Below are positions 11,434-21,021 of a stretch of DNA of 64,000 nucleotides, one piece after another; position 1 is the first letter of the stretch, and each line of letters opens with the position of its first letter. Source of the stretch: Pseudocercospora fijiensis CIRAD86 (Eukaryota > Ascomycota > Dothideomycetes > Mycosphaerellales > Mycosphaerellaceae). The stretch is taken from the NCBI RefSeq assembly GCF_000340215.1, contig NW_006921541.1:1275527-1339526 (forward strand). Direction: 5' to 3'. Under the pieces are notes generated by a model. The model was given only the letters and a program-made list of their open reading frames with translations, ran no database searches and was not told the origin of the DNA. A program made the translations under genes and the position numbers.

Positions 11434-11865
11434 GAACTTTGAAGTTCACGATGCTCGCATGCTCGACGTCATGCGATGCGCCTCGGCGTCTGAAGCTTTT
11501 GAGCCTCAAAACCTTGTTCGTGTTTTCAGCGATAGATCGAAAGAAAATCTTGACCTTCCACCAGACATCATTGTATGCGAACTCGCGACGTCGCCACTCC
11601 TGTCTCTCTTAAGAGTTTCAGTCTGTGGAGAGCTTGCGCTGGAGGTTTGAGGTCAGGACGATTCACCGGCAATCACAACCACAACCTGGATTTGGCACAA
11701 GCTCCAAGAATTTCTGTTTACTTGATTTTCTGTCGATTTACCGAACGACGGCACTACTGATCCTGATCATCCCTCCCGGTATCCAAGAGCATACAACATA
11801 ATCAACGAACGCATACAAGTGGTATCTCAGATCCAGAACTCCAACCATTTCTCAACCAAGAAATC
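11434..11865. other. upstream region of MTQ2
   Basis: Normal base composition resumes abruptly after the transposon end. This stretch should hold the MTQ2 promoter and 5' leader. Short open frames here have no coding character. The transposon border lies about 430 bp from the start codon. Confidence 0.5.
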
Positions 11866-12639
11866 ATGCTACCAACGCCTTCCACGTCCCACGTGAACTA
11901 CGAGCAAATATACGAACCAGCCGAAGATTCATATCTGCTCCTCGACACGTTGTCATCAGAAGCCGAAAAGGAGTTCCTCCAAAGCCACTTCCCCAAGACT
12001 ACAAATGCGCCATTACTCGTAGAAGTCGGAACGGGATCCGGAGTTGTGCTAGCTTTCGCGACAGCCAATGCTTCGCATCTTTTTGGTCGCACCGATATTG
12101 CGACTTTGGGGTTAGATGTGAATGATTTTGCTTGTAGCGCGACGTCGCAGACAGTAAAGTGTGCTACCCAAGAAGCAGGTGTGGATCAAGGAGGAAGATT
12201 CCTGGGTGCCGTATGTGGCGATCTTACGACACCACTTCGAGAAGGTTGTGTGGATATCCTCATCTTCAATCCTCCATACGTACCAACGGAAGAGCTGCCG
12301 AAACATCCGAAAAAAGAGTATAGCGACCAGAACAAGAAGTGGACCAGCACCGAAAGCTTCGAACGAGACTCGCACCTGCTGTCCTTGTCGTATGCGGGCG
12401 GCGTCGATGGAATGGAGACGACGAATCGACTGCTCGGCCAGTTGCCACAAGTCTTGAGCGATCGAGGCGTGGCGTATGTGTTGTTCTGCGCACAAAACAA
12501 GCCCGATGAGGTCGCAAGTCGAATTCGGCGGTGGCCCGTTGAATCGAAGGAAAAACCGTGGCAGACCGAGATCGTTGGCCGAAGCGGCAATAAGGCTGGC
12601 TGGGAGAGATTATGCATTATGCGCATCTGGCGCACTTGA
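11866..12639 (+). CDS. MTQ2: eRF1 glutamine N5-methyltransferase, catalytic subunit
   Basis: Intronless, 257 residues, starting at the first ATG of the frame. The N-terminus YEPAEDSYLLLDTL is the family hallmark. Motif I for S-adenosylmethionine is VEVGTGSGVV (residues ~52-61), and the catalytic NPPY motif sits at ~135-138 in DILIFNPPYVPTEE. The C-terminal part GVAYVLFCAQNKPDEV and WERLCIMRIWR is also typical. Family knowledge: with the zinc protein Trm112, Mtq2 methylates the Gln of the GGQ motif in translation release factor eRF1 in the cytoplasm. Its length is usual for the family. It is convergent with the next gene; the two stop codons are about 100 bp apart. Confidence 0.93.
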   Translation: MLPTPSTSHVNYEQIYEPAEDSYLLLDTLSSEAEKEFLQSHFPKTTNAPLLVEVGTGSGVVLAFATANASHLFGRTDIATLGLDVNDFACSATSQTVKCATQEAGVDQGGRFLGAVCGDLTTPLREGCVDILIFNPPYVPTEELPKHPKKEYSDQNKKWTSTESFERDSHLLSLSYAGGVDGMETTNRLLGQLPQVLSDRGVAYVLFCAQNKPDEVASRIRRWPVESKEKPWQTEIVGRSGNKAGWERLCIMRIWRT

Positions 12640-12741
12640 GCCCTCGGACTCAGCACTGTCCGCTCTCAACGTAGGAGATGGCAATCTTGGCGACAAGACC
12701 GGAACGTGGCTTCTTCGGCAGTCAGCACAGTCCCAGGAGTC

Positions 12742-14659
12742 CTACTCCAGTTCTGTCCGGTCATCTGCGCCTCGATAGTGGAAATCACTCAGGCCTTCGT
12801 TCCACGGCTCGTTGGCACTGAACATACTATCCTTCGCATCGGTATTGGTTGAGTGTCCAGCTTCCTGCCACAGCAGATCATCATTAAGCCACTCGGACTG
12901 CTGTCGAGGTTTGTGCTGAGCCTCCTCCAAGGGCCAGAGATTAATGTCGAATTCTTCCGAGTCTTCGGCTTTGTGGTCCGCTATGCAGCCCGTCTTATAC
13001 AAGATGATCTCGCCCAGGTTCCGACTACCTCGATGCTCGCTTGCGATATGATCGAGATAGTAGTCGATGCCGTGGTATACGCCTGACTTGCCGGTCAAGA
13101 AGACGCAGAACAAGCAGTTAAAGCTATATTGGTGTTTGACCACGACTTTCTGCAGCACATGGCTCTTCGCGAGGAACGTCCATCGCAGCTTGATGCCCTT
13201 GGATGGCACCGCAAAGACACGCGACCACACCACGTTGAGATCAACATGGGAGAAGTTGCTTCGAAATGCGCATTTGTTTGTGTTACATGCGAGGTAGTGG
13301 ACTGCATTTGCTGAGCTTGGATGCCGAGACCAAGCGTCGACTTCTCTACACTTTCCAAACGAGCTCTTTCTGTCGCCATTCTGCAGCTTCCATGCGCCTT
13401 TGCAGAATCCCAAGTAGTCATTCTCAGGATTCGGCGTGGGGAGTGCAGTACTGGGAACGCCGTGAAATGATGGATTTAGGGAGTTGGAGCGGTTGGTGAG
13501 CACGGGTGATGGTGGCGATGTCTGGCGTACGAGAGCAGCGTTTGGATGTTGAGCATCTGGAGCCAGGGCCATCGTCTCGCGTCGGTCCATGGAAGGCTTC
13601 GAGCCCCAGATCTCCGAAGGGTTGTCCTCCCACTCTTCATACTGAAAGCTCTTGCGTTCGGGTCCATTGCTATTGAGATCACCAGTGCTCTTCGCGGGTG
13701 GCGGCTGGAAGGGAGCACTTGTCGGTCCTGTGGGAGAGATTGAGGATTGGCGTTGAGGCTCTTCGACGGCTGGCGGTAGGCCTTTATGTGATTCAGCACT
13801 GGTCGTGCGGTGATGCTTCAAGAAGTGCAGGAGGGAGCTTCGCTTCCGATTGTGGGCATGATTCTGGTTCTCATCCGCGCCAGAAGTTGTGTCTTCCTCT
13901 CCAGAGGCATCTCTCGAATGGGTGAAGTCGCGACTCCATGTCTTATGATGATGCGCAGGCGGAGGCGGGCGCTGCTGTTGTGATGGTACGACAACTGAGA
14001 AAGACCGCGCGTTATGAGGCTTGGACTGCGATGGCTGTGGCGGCTCCTCCGGTTTGACTTGTGAGTGTACGCCTAAGTTGCTGCTGCTGGAGTTGGGGGT
14101 CACGTTCTGTGTTGCAGTCGGAGTGCCGTCTCTGCTCAACAGACGTTGCTTGAGCTCATGCAAAGCTGTGATTGTCCTGTCCCTTCCTAGGTCGACTACA
14201 TCCGACAGGTATGAGAAGTCTGTAGTCTTGTTCTCGTCGTCGAACGCGGTGTTTCTCAGCTTCTCCAGCAGCGCTGCTTGCAGTTGGATGGTGATCTGCT
14301 GCAGGTGTATGATGCCGAGGGTGTCTCCATGCTCGAATGCCTTTCCGAACCTCGTCACTCCGCGTTGCTTCTCTTTCTCGATCTCGGCCGGAGCTTGGTC
14401 GAGAGACTCCTCCAATAGCCGTGGCGGCGGTGGTGCACGTTTCAACGCCCGCTTCCTCTTGATCTTCTCCAGGATGGCACCGCCGTCATTGAAGGCTTGC
14501 TTGACCTGATCCAGGCATTGCTACACGCACGCTGCTTTAGCACATGTGCCTTCGCACTCTGTAACATGCTTCCAGAAGGCGGGGCGGGGGCGCGTGTTCG
14601 TGGGGTGACATGGCGCGACTCACTGTGATGTTGACTGGCACCTCCGCACTGATGCTCAT
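12742..14659 (-). CDS. conserved fungal protein with C-terminal Cys/His region
   Basis: The main exon 14520-12742 is open throughout. A short first exon, 14659-14624 (MSISAEVPVNIT), joins it across a 103 nt intron (GTGAGT to GTGTAG), giving QCLDQVKQAFNDGGAILEKI; total about 604 residues. The N-terminal 150 residues are helical with coiled-coil character (HLQQITIQLQAALLEKLR, ALHELKQRLL). The middle ~150-340 is Ser/Pro/Gln-rich and probably disordered. The C-terminal ~200 residues are ordered, with YLGFCKGAWKLQ, HYLACNTNKCAF, NCLFC and YYLDHIASEHRG, resembling a degenerate C2H2-type metal site. I know similar uncharacterised proteins in ascomycetes but no function. Without the small exon the frame has no good ATG, which supports the intron. 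Confidence 0.75.
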
Positions 14660-16047
14660 TGGGACTGAGTTTCCGGCTCGTCAGGCCAGCATGGAATATT
14701 CTATCAGGCCGGGAAGCAGAGAATGGCGCGCTGAAGGTTCCTTGGACGACTGCGACAAGGCGGCGAGGCGGTGTTGGCAGCTGCCATGGCACAGCTGGAA
14801 CGCAGGCAGCTGAAGCCTGGAGATTGGAGACTCGACCATGCGCTTCGCTGCATGTGGCTCTCGGGCGACGGGCCAGATCTATTCTAGCCTCAGCCTGCCG
14901 ACGCGGTGCGGTGCGAGTCCGCTGCCATGCATAGTCATCATCGTCGACCGATGCCGTCTGACTTGATCAAAGACATCGCAGCCTTGTGGCTGACATCCAT
15001 GGATGCAGATGATATGCGCCTAGGAAACACATGGCGACGGCGTGGGCGTGGAAGCGGCTGGCTTCTAGAACACTGTAGATCTATCACCTTGTCCTGTCCT
15101 GCCGAATCTGGAACGTCATTTAACAGGCCAAGCAGAGTTAGTCTTTTGACCGATGTGAATGGATCGCATACTGCCGCCGCTAGCTAATGTTCCCTGTGTC
15201 AAATATTTAGGTACAGATGGCGTTCTTTCTTGTCTGCAATAATGACGCTTCGATTGTAAAGACTTCCATAAAGAGGTTATGGCCTCGTTCTTGTCCTTGT
15301 AACATTGGCTGTCGCCCAAGGTACCCTTACCAACCAACAGTATGTCGACAGCGAAGGAAAGACATGGCCGATCTGCCGGTATGACAATGGAGGCCACTGT
15401 CTCGCCGGCCTTAGGGCAAGTCGTGTTTGGAGTTCTTTCTTATTTTCTCGAGGATGTGGGATTATGCCTTGGGAGTTTGGATTGGATTTCTGATTAGAGG
15501 AGAAGAGTTCTGGGGCTGGGTTTATTAGATAGTTAGCGATGGGAGTGGTCGCTTGTTATCGTTTGATGTTGACGGTACAGCTTCGACAATATCATAATCG
15601 TGTTCTGAGTAGAGTTCTGATTCGCTTGCTTACGTTTGCTTCATATCTTGGTGGTGGCGCTTCGATGACTTCTGCATCTTGCCTGGCCTCGTCTACTTTA
15701 CTCATTATCGCTAGTAGAGGTTGCTGTGATGGAATGATCTAATCGTGGAGCACTTCAAGAGGGAAATCTGTCTTGACTATGATTGAGATCGATCGCTGTG
15801 CATAGAATCACAGTTGCGCTATATAGTCAGCAATATGATGTCGGTAACCGGAACGTAAACAAGAAGTAAAGCAGGTGCCTACGATGTATACTATTACGAG
15901 GTGTGGCCGAGCCATTTTGCTGAAGCCTGACGCGAACGTGTTTGCTGCGCCACATGAGACGAATCCTCATCGGCATTACGTAGATTCGGATTTCCGCCAA
16001 GAATCTGAAGGCTGACACATGCCTTCCGTGTGGTCAGTATAAGCATC
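14660..16047. other. intergenic, no gene seen
   Basis: About 1.4 kb between the first exon of the conserved protein gene and the stop of the GH5 gene. It contains the promoter of the former and the 3' flank of the latter. Open frames are short and overlap randomly on both strands. No tRNA, repeat or transposon remnant was recognised. Confidence 0.5.
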
Positions 16048-18339
16048 TTACATAACACTGCAGTTCTTGCCCATCTCCCAATACGCTTGCAGATAACTGT
16101 CTTCAGAAGCTTCATCGTTCGCGTCAATTTGCCCTCTCTTCCTCTTAACACCGGTAACCTTGAGCCTCTGCTCACCTTCGCTATGCCACCATCGCAAGAC
16201 TTGCTGTGCAGCGCCTTCGACTTCTTCAACAGTCCTGATCTCCCATTTGCCTCCTGAGACTTCGACATGGGTCTGGTTGCCTGTCCGCGGGAAGTGGAAT
16301 TCTGGGAGGAAGATTTCCGTGGGATAATTTGTAGGAGTGCTTGAAGGCGCCGTGAGGGACAGATTGAAGATGCAATTCTTGAGGTCAAAGCCATACGAGT
16401 CAATGGTGCCATGTACTACCACAGGCACCGGTCGTGTATAGGCTTCTGCAGCGCGGCATCCCTGTTTGGTTTCTCTAGCTGGTTTGGAAGCCGTGGCCTC
16501 CATGGAATCGATGCTGAGCGTCTTCCGAATACTGCTCGGAGTTGCTGGATCTTGAGTCGCCGACTCGCTGTAGCTCGGACTGCTAGCGTCAAGGCTAGGT
16601 CGTCCAACAGCACTTGAAGGTGAGGGCAGCGGCTTGTCTTCTGCACAGTATATTGACAGATCTTCTCCGTTCCAATTGTCGCCCCAGAAATGACCATTGG
16701 TAGCCGTGTACACCCACCACGTCATTCCCTGCGCACCAGAGCCTTCCACAGCGTAGCAATTGGCATCGATAGCGGCAGCCTGGCTGCTGTAGTCGCCGGT
16801 CTCGTAAGCGTGCTTATCGTCCATGTCGTACGGTATGCCAATCTCGGTGTAGAGGCACGGATGCACGCCCATATTATCAATGCCTTCTTGTCGCACTGTG
16901 CTCAATTGGTCTTTAAAGCAATTGCGAATAGCTGTCTCGCCGAGCTTGATCGCGAATGCGGGAGAGCTGTACTTTCCTCGCAAAACTCCAAGCACATCGA
17001 TGTTCCAGATCTTGTTCCATTTCTTCGTGATGAGGGTGATGCCGTCGTAAAAGTGCGATGCAAAGATCATGTTGGGATCGTCGCCTTCGGGAGTGCCCTT
17101 GATTGTGGGTGGGATCTCGAAAGGTGATGGTTGCATCAGCATAAAAGCCTCTGGCCATATTTCTCGGATGGCGTCCTTGTATTTTCTGTAGCAATGCATA
17201 TATTCATGATTCGTCCAGTATTCTTGATTCATCTCTTCTCCGGTGCTTGGATGTTTGGCAAAGTACTGCGGCAGCAGCAGCTCGTCTGTTTGTGGACTCC
17301 AAACGCCATGCTGCGCCCAAATGCACTCACCAAGCTTCCATTCCGGGTCTCGCTTCCAACCATACTTGGTGTCATTCCACGTCGCGGGATCTAGCCACGC
17401 TTTTGTCCCTTTAGGCTCAATTAACTGCGTCCCGCTCTTGTACGGTCCAAAGCTGCCAAAGTCCCAGGTATCAACTTCAAGTGCTCTGCCAGAGCCAGTG
17501 AGCATTGCCTGAAATGCAGTCGGACATGTGTGTTTCTTCAAGTTCTGCTCTTTTGGTATGCTGTTCAGATCTGGATGTCCTGCGTATCCCTTGTTGGGCT
17601 CATTCATCGTTTCGTATCCAATCACCACTTCTCCTTCAAGGTCACCTGCCTCATGTATCCTTTGCGCCAAATGCTTACACGCGGCAATGAAGTGGTCTTG
17701 TAGGTAGTCTTGGATGTTCTTGCCATCGATGATGCACTTTGGCGCAAAGTCCTTACCAGAATAGAATAAAGTGAAGATTGTCTGCACAGCTAATCGGTAG
17801 TAATTTGTCGCCCAGATCATCTTCGGAAACTCGGCCGGATTGGACCATGTGTTTTGCACCACACTCGCCTCTCCGGCCTTCAACTTGGTCGGATCCAGTC
17901 CACATGCATAAATAGTCCACATGGGTGCACCAGAACCGCCTGTGAATCGTGACCAGACGTCCTGATGCGGATCCATGAATATGTAGAAGCCATACTCTTT
18001 CGCTATTCGTATCATGTCGATTGTGTGTTTTATAAACGCTTCGTCATACTTTCCCGGCCCGGCATGTTCTAATGCTTCCCAGGTGAAAATATATCGAATC
18101 GTATTGTAGCCCATGCGCCGTAATCTCGAGAAGTGGACATGTGCCTCGTTAAGCGCGAATGGCCGATTCACGAATGATACATCGTCGCCGTCAAAGAAGC
18201 CTTCCCGGACATGAGACGGTATGTCTGGCTCGTGAGGAAACTTGGTATCGCCCGCGAGATTCATGCCATGTAGAGTGACCTGCCGATTCTGTGAATCTCG
18301 GAACGTGGCGCCATCTATGCGCAGGCGATGAGAAGGCAT
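16048..18339 (-). CDS. EGH1: GH5 glucosidase acting on steryl-glucosides/glucosylceramide (EGCrP2/Egh1 type)
   Basis: Single exon of 763 residues. The (beta/alpha)8 glycosidase domain spans ~1-570. It begins RIDGATFRDSQNRQVTLHGMNLAGDTKFP, has MDPHQDVWSRFTGGSGAP (~122-139), the acid/base Glu247 in YETMNEPNKGY and the nucleophile Glu499 in LYTEIGIPYD. A Ser/Pro-rich linker (~575-640) leads to a C-terminal beta domain. Family knowledge: fungal members of this GH5 subfamily hydrolyse ergosteryl-beta-glucoside or glucosylceramide and so keep these lipids low. There is no signal peptide, so an intracellular enzyme is expected. The last four residues, CSVM, form a CaaX-like box, which could attach it to membranes where its lipid substrates are; that is inference. 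It is divergent from the DnaJ gene. Confidence 0.85.
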   Translation of the reverse strand: MPSHRLRIDGATFRDSQNRQVTLHGMNLAGDTKFPHEPDIPSHVREGFFDGDDVSFVNRPFALNEAHVHFSRLRRMGYNTIRYIFTWEALEHAGPGKYDEAFIKHTIDMIRIAKEYGFYIFMDPHQDVWSRFTGGSGAPMWTIYACGLDPTKLKAGEASVVQNTWSNPAEFPKMIWATNYYRLAVQTIFTLFYSGKDFAPKCIIDGKNIQDYLQDHFIAACKHLAQRIHEAGDLEGEVVIGYETMNEPNKGYAGHPDLNSIPKEQNLKKHTCPTAFQAMLTGSGRALEVDTWDFGSFGPYKSGTQLIEPKGTKAWLDPATWNDTKYGWKRDPEWKLGECIWAQHGVWSPQTDELLLPQYFAKHPSTGEEMNQEYWTNHEYMHCYRKYKDAIREIWPEAFMLMQPSPFEIPPTIKGTPEGDDPNMIFASHFYDGITLITKKWNKIWNIDVLGVLRGKYSSPAFAIKLGETAIRNCFKDQLSTVRQEGIDNMGVHPCLYTEIGIPYDMDDKHAYETGDYSSQAAAIDANCYAVEGSGAQGMTWWVYTATNGHFWGDNWNGEDLSIYCAEDKPLPSPSSAVGRPSLDASSPSYSESATQDPATPSSIRKTLSIDSMEATASKPARETKQGCRAAEAYTRPVPVVVHGTIDSYGFDLKNCIFNLSLTAPSSTPTNYPTEIFLPEFHFPRTGNQTHVEVSGGKWEIRTVEEVEGAAQQVLRWWHSEGEQRLKVTGVKRKRGQIDANDEASEDSYLQAYWEMGKNCSVM

Positions 18340-18830
18340 TGCAGCGTAGCTGCACGTATAGGAGGGATGAGTATGGTAGAAATGTGGAAAGAGGAGTGTA
18401 GCAGACTATGATCTCGTGCCCATGTGTCTCTCAAATGGTGATGGTCGATCGGCTGGCGGCCCGATTTCCCAGCTCCAAGCTCTCGGAGACAATACGATCA
18501 GTACAATCAAAGCGAGCAGTATGCGGTCAAGCTGGAACGGCCTGCAGATATTCCGGATGTTGTATATTAGCGACAACAGAGGATGGAGGAAGGTCAGCGT
18601 CTTGAAATGACATTGGAGCTGGGTCGGCGTCGGCACTACGTCATTAACACCGATGCGGCTAGAGCGCAAGGGTTCGGGGGGTCGCTCGGCCGAGGGCCCA
18701 TGCGCATACATGCATGCAATAATGGAATGGACTCGAACGAACAAGTGTCGACTTGCAAACAACACCTTTTATTAGGCCTACGACACCTTACACCTCACAC
18801 CCACGCCGTCCACACTCCATCACGGGCAGA
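18340..18830. promoter_or_regulatory. divergent promoter region, GH5 glucosidase and TPR-DnaJ
   Basis: The 491 bp between two divergent start codons must serve both genes. It contains ACGTCA at 18638-18643, inside CTACGTCATT, a core that fits bZIP sites including those of the unfolded-protein regulator Hac1. Such a site would suit an ER co-chaperone, but a six-base match is weak evidence. An ATG in frame with the DnaJ gene has no counterpart 78 bp upstream that would improve the signal peptide. Confidence 0.3.
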
Positions 18831-20420
18831 ATGCGGCTTCAACTGTCGTCGCTGGCGCTTGGAGCCCTGTGCTTCTCGACTGTGCCGTTTGCGAACGCCG
18901 CCGTAGATATCCCTCCCGACACTCCAGTCTCACAATTGATCGCAAGCGCCAATGCCAATCTGGCAAAGGGCAAAGCTCACGATGCACTCACATACTTTGA
19001 CGCAGCCATACACAAGGACCCGAGCAATTACCTGACACTTTTCAAGCGAGGCGCGACATATCTGTCCCTTGGCAAGAACCTCCAAGCGCAGAAGGACTTC
19101 GATCAGGTCCTCACACTTAAGCCAGGCTTCGAGGGAGCATTGATCCAAAGAGCCAAGATCAAAAGCAGAAATGCCGATTGGGCAGGTGCCAAGCAGGACT
19201 ACATCGCGGCGAAGAAACAGGACACGGAAGATTGGCAGCAGCTGGAGGAGGCAGAAGGAGCAGCGAAGCTATCAGCAGACGCTGAGAAGGCAGGCGATTG
19301 GGAAGCATGTGTGACACACGCTGGAACTGCGATTGTGGTCGCTGGGACAGCTTTGGAGCTGCGACAGCGAAGAGCCAGGTGTCGCTTTGAGAAGGGCGAG
19401 ATCATGGAAGGATTGGCAGACCTGAACCACGTTCTTCAAATCAACCCAGGAAACCCGGAACCATACCTCAAAATATCAGCCATGTCCTTCTATTCGCTTG
19501 GCGAGATCGAAAAGGGCACCACTGCGGTATCGAAGTGTCTGCAGAACGATCCCGACAACAAGGCCTGTGCTAAGCTTCGAAAGAGCGAGAAGGCGATCGA
19601 GCGAACGTACAAGAAATTCAATGCCTTCTTCGAGAAGAAGCAATACGCGTCGGCAGTGAAGCTATTGATAACACAAGGAGACGAACCAGGACTTCTAGAA
19701 GACATCACGCACGACGTCGCGGCATGGCGAGAAGCAGGGTACATTCATCCAAATGCGCCCAGTGGACTCTACGACACTCTTGTGGAGCAGACTTGCGAAG
19801 CCTACAGCGAGATGAACAACAAGAAGGCCACTCCATATTGCGAGGAAGCTTTGAAATACAATCCGAAGTCTTTGCCGGGTCTCCTCAACAAGGCACAGAC
19901 ACAAATTGCTGCAGACGACTTCGAGGCCGCGCTCGGTACTCTTCAACAGGCAAATGAAGAGCACGGTTCGAATCCGAAGATTCAGGAACTGCACAGAAAA
20001 GCGCAAACGCTGCTGAAGAGAAGCAAACAGAAGGACTACTACAAGGTGCTCGGCGTTTCTCGAGACGCTGATGAGCGAGAGATCAAAAAGGCGATGAGGA
20101 AGCTTACGAAGGAGTACCATCCAGACAAGGCGGCAAAGAATGGCATGAGTCAGGAAGAAGCGCAGAAGAAGATGTCTGCCATCAACGAAGCATACGAGGT
20201 TCTTTCTGACCCCGAGTTGAAGGAGCGATTCGATCGTGGCGAAGACCCCAACGATCCACTACAAGGCCAGGGTGGCAATCCATTCCACGGCTCACCGTTT
20301 GCTTTTCAAAATGGACAACCTATATTCTTCCAGCAAGGCGGGGGAGGTCAACACTTCACGTTTCGAACTGGAGGCAACGGTCGCGGAGGCTTCGGAGGCT
20401 TCCCCTTCAACTTTGGTTGA
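18831..20420 (+). CDS. ER TPR-DnaJ co-chaperone (DNAJC3/p58IPK-like)
   Basis: The start is placed at 18831 because it yields a clear signal peptide, MRLQLSSLALGALCFSTVPF followed by ANAA; the upstream in-frame ATG at 18753 would bury it behind 26 residues. The protein has 529 residues. Tandem TPR repeats fill ~40-390 (for example ALTYFDAAIHKDPSNYLTLF and KDFDQVLTLKPGFEGALIQR). A J domain follows at ~400-470 with KDYYKVLGVSRDADEREIKK and the HPD tripeptide in KEYHPDKAAK. A Gly/Phe-rich tail (GGGGQHF, GGFGGFPFNFG) ends it. Family knowledge: such proteins work in the ER lumen, binding unfolded clients through the TPRs and stimulating the Hsp70 BiP/Kar2 through HPD. No HDEL-type retention signal is present. 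Confidence 0.88.
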   Translation: MRLQLSSLALGALCFSTVPFANAAVDIPPDTPVSQLIASANANLAKGKAHDALTYFDAAIHKDPSNYLTLFKRGATYLSLGKNLQAQKDFDQVLTLKPGFEGALIQRAKIKSRNADWAGAKQDYIAAKKQDTEDWQQLEEAEGAAKLSADAEKAGDWEACVTHAGTAIVVAGTALELRQRRARCRFEKGEIMEGLADLNHVLQINPGNPEPYLKISAMSFYSLGEIEKGTTAVSKCLQNDPDNKACAKLRKSEKAIERTYKKFNAFFEKKQYASAVKLLITQGDEPGLLEDITHDVAAWREAGYIHPNAPSGLYDTLVEQTCEAYSEMNNKKATPYCEEALKYNPKSLPGLLNKAQTQIAADDFEAALGTLQQANEEHGSNPKIQELHRKAQTLLKRSKQKDYYKVLGVSRDADEREIKKAMRKLTKEYHPDKAAKNGMSQEEAQKKMSAINEAYEVLSDPELKERFDRGEDPNDPLQGQGGNPFHGSPFAFQNGQPIFFQQGGGGQHFTFRTGGNGRGGFGGFPFNFG

Positions 20421-21021
20421 GCATTTGTGGTTTGAAGGGTTGCATTTATCAAAGGCGTTTGAGATAGGGATGGATAGCGAAGAGCTCTGCTGTCTTGATG
20501 ATACCATTACTATTGCTAAAGTAGGCCATGCTGGGGTTTCAGAGCCCCTGGTGGCTGAGATGTGCGATGATGAATATACCGAGTTCAGTGCTGTCACATG
20601 CGGTTTCAGATGCGGATTTCTTGAGTGGTGGATAGGCTCACATGTCTAGACCATATGTGATGTCCATGCTGCGGCCATAGCCGCCATACAACTGACATGT
20701 GTCTCATATCAACCTTACTTGCCCTGTACTCCCCACTAAATCCGTGTCTGTGCTTCTTTCACAGTTTGTAGCTAGGGTCTGCCGCCTAAAGTCGAGATCT
20801 GCATTTTTAAGTTACCCACACTCCCGAGCTGCAGCCTGCACGACAACGGACCTTGCATATCAAACTCCAACAGTCGACACGCTTTCGACTGTAGACACTC
20901 TCACCTACCAGAATCAGGCAAGGACAATCGTTGCAACACCATCAGCCGCAACAGTGAGCCATCAATCGTCATGCCCAGAACCACCAAACCAACACAACAA
21001 GGACGGTAGAGAGCAGGAAGC
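20421..21021. other. intergenic between DnaJ and exportin genes
   Basis: About 600 bp holding the 3' flank of the DnaJ gene and the promoter and leader of the exportin gene. Open frames run through it on both strands but lack recognisable motifs. Nothing further seen. Confidence 0.45.
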
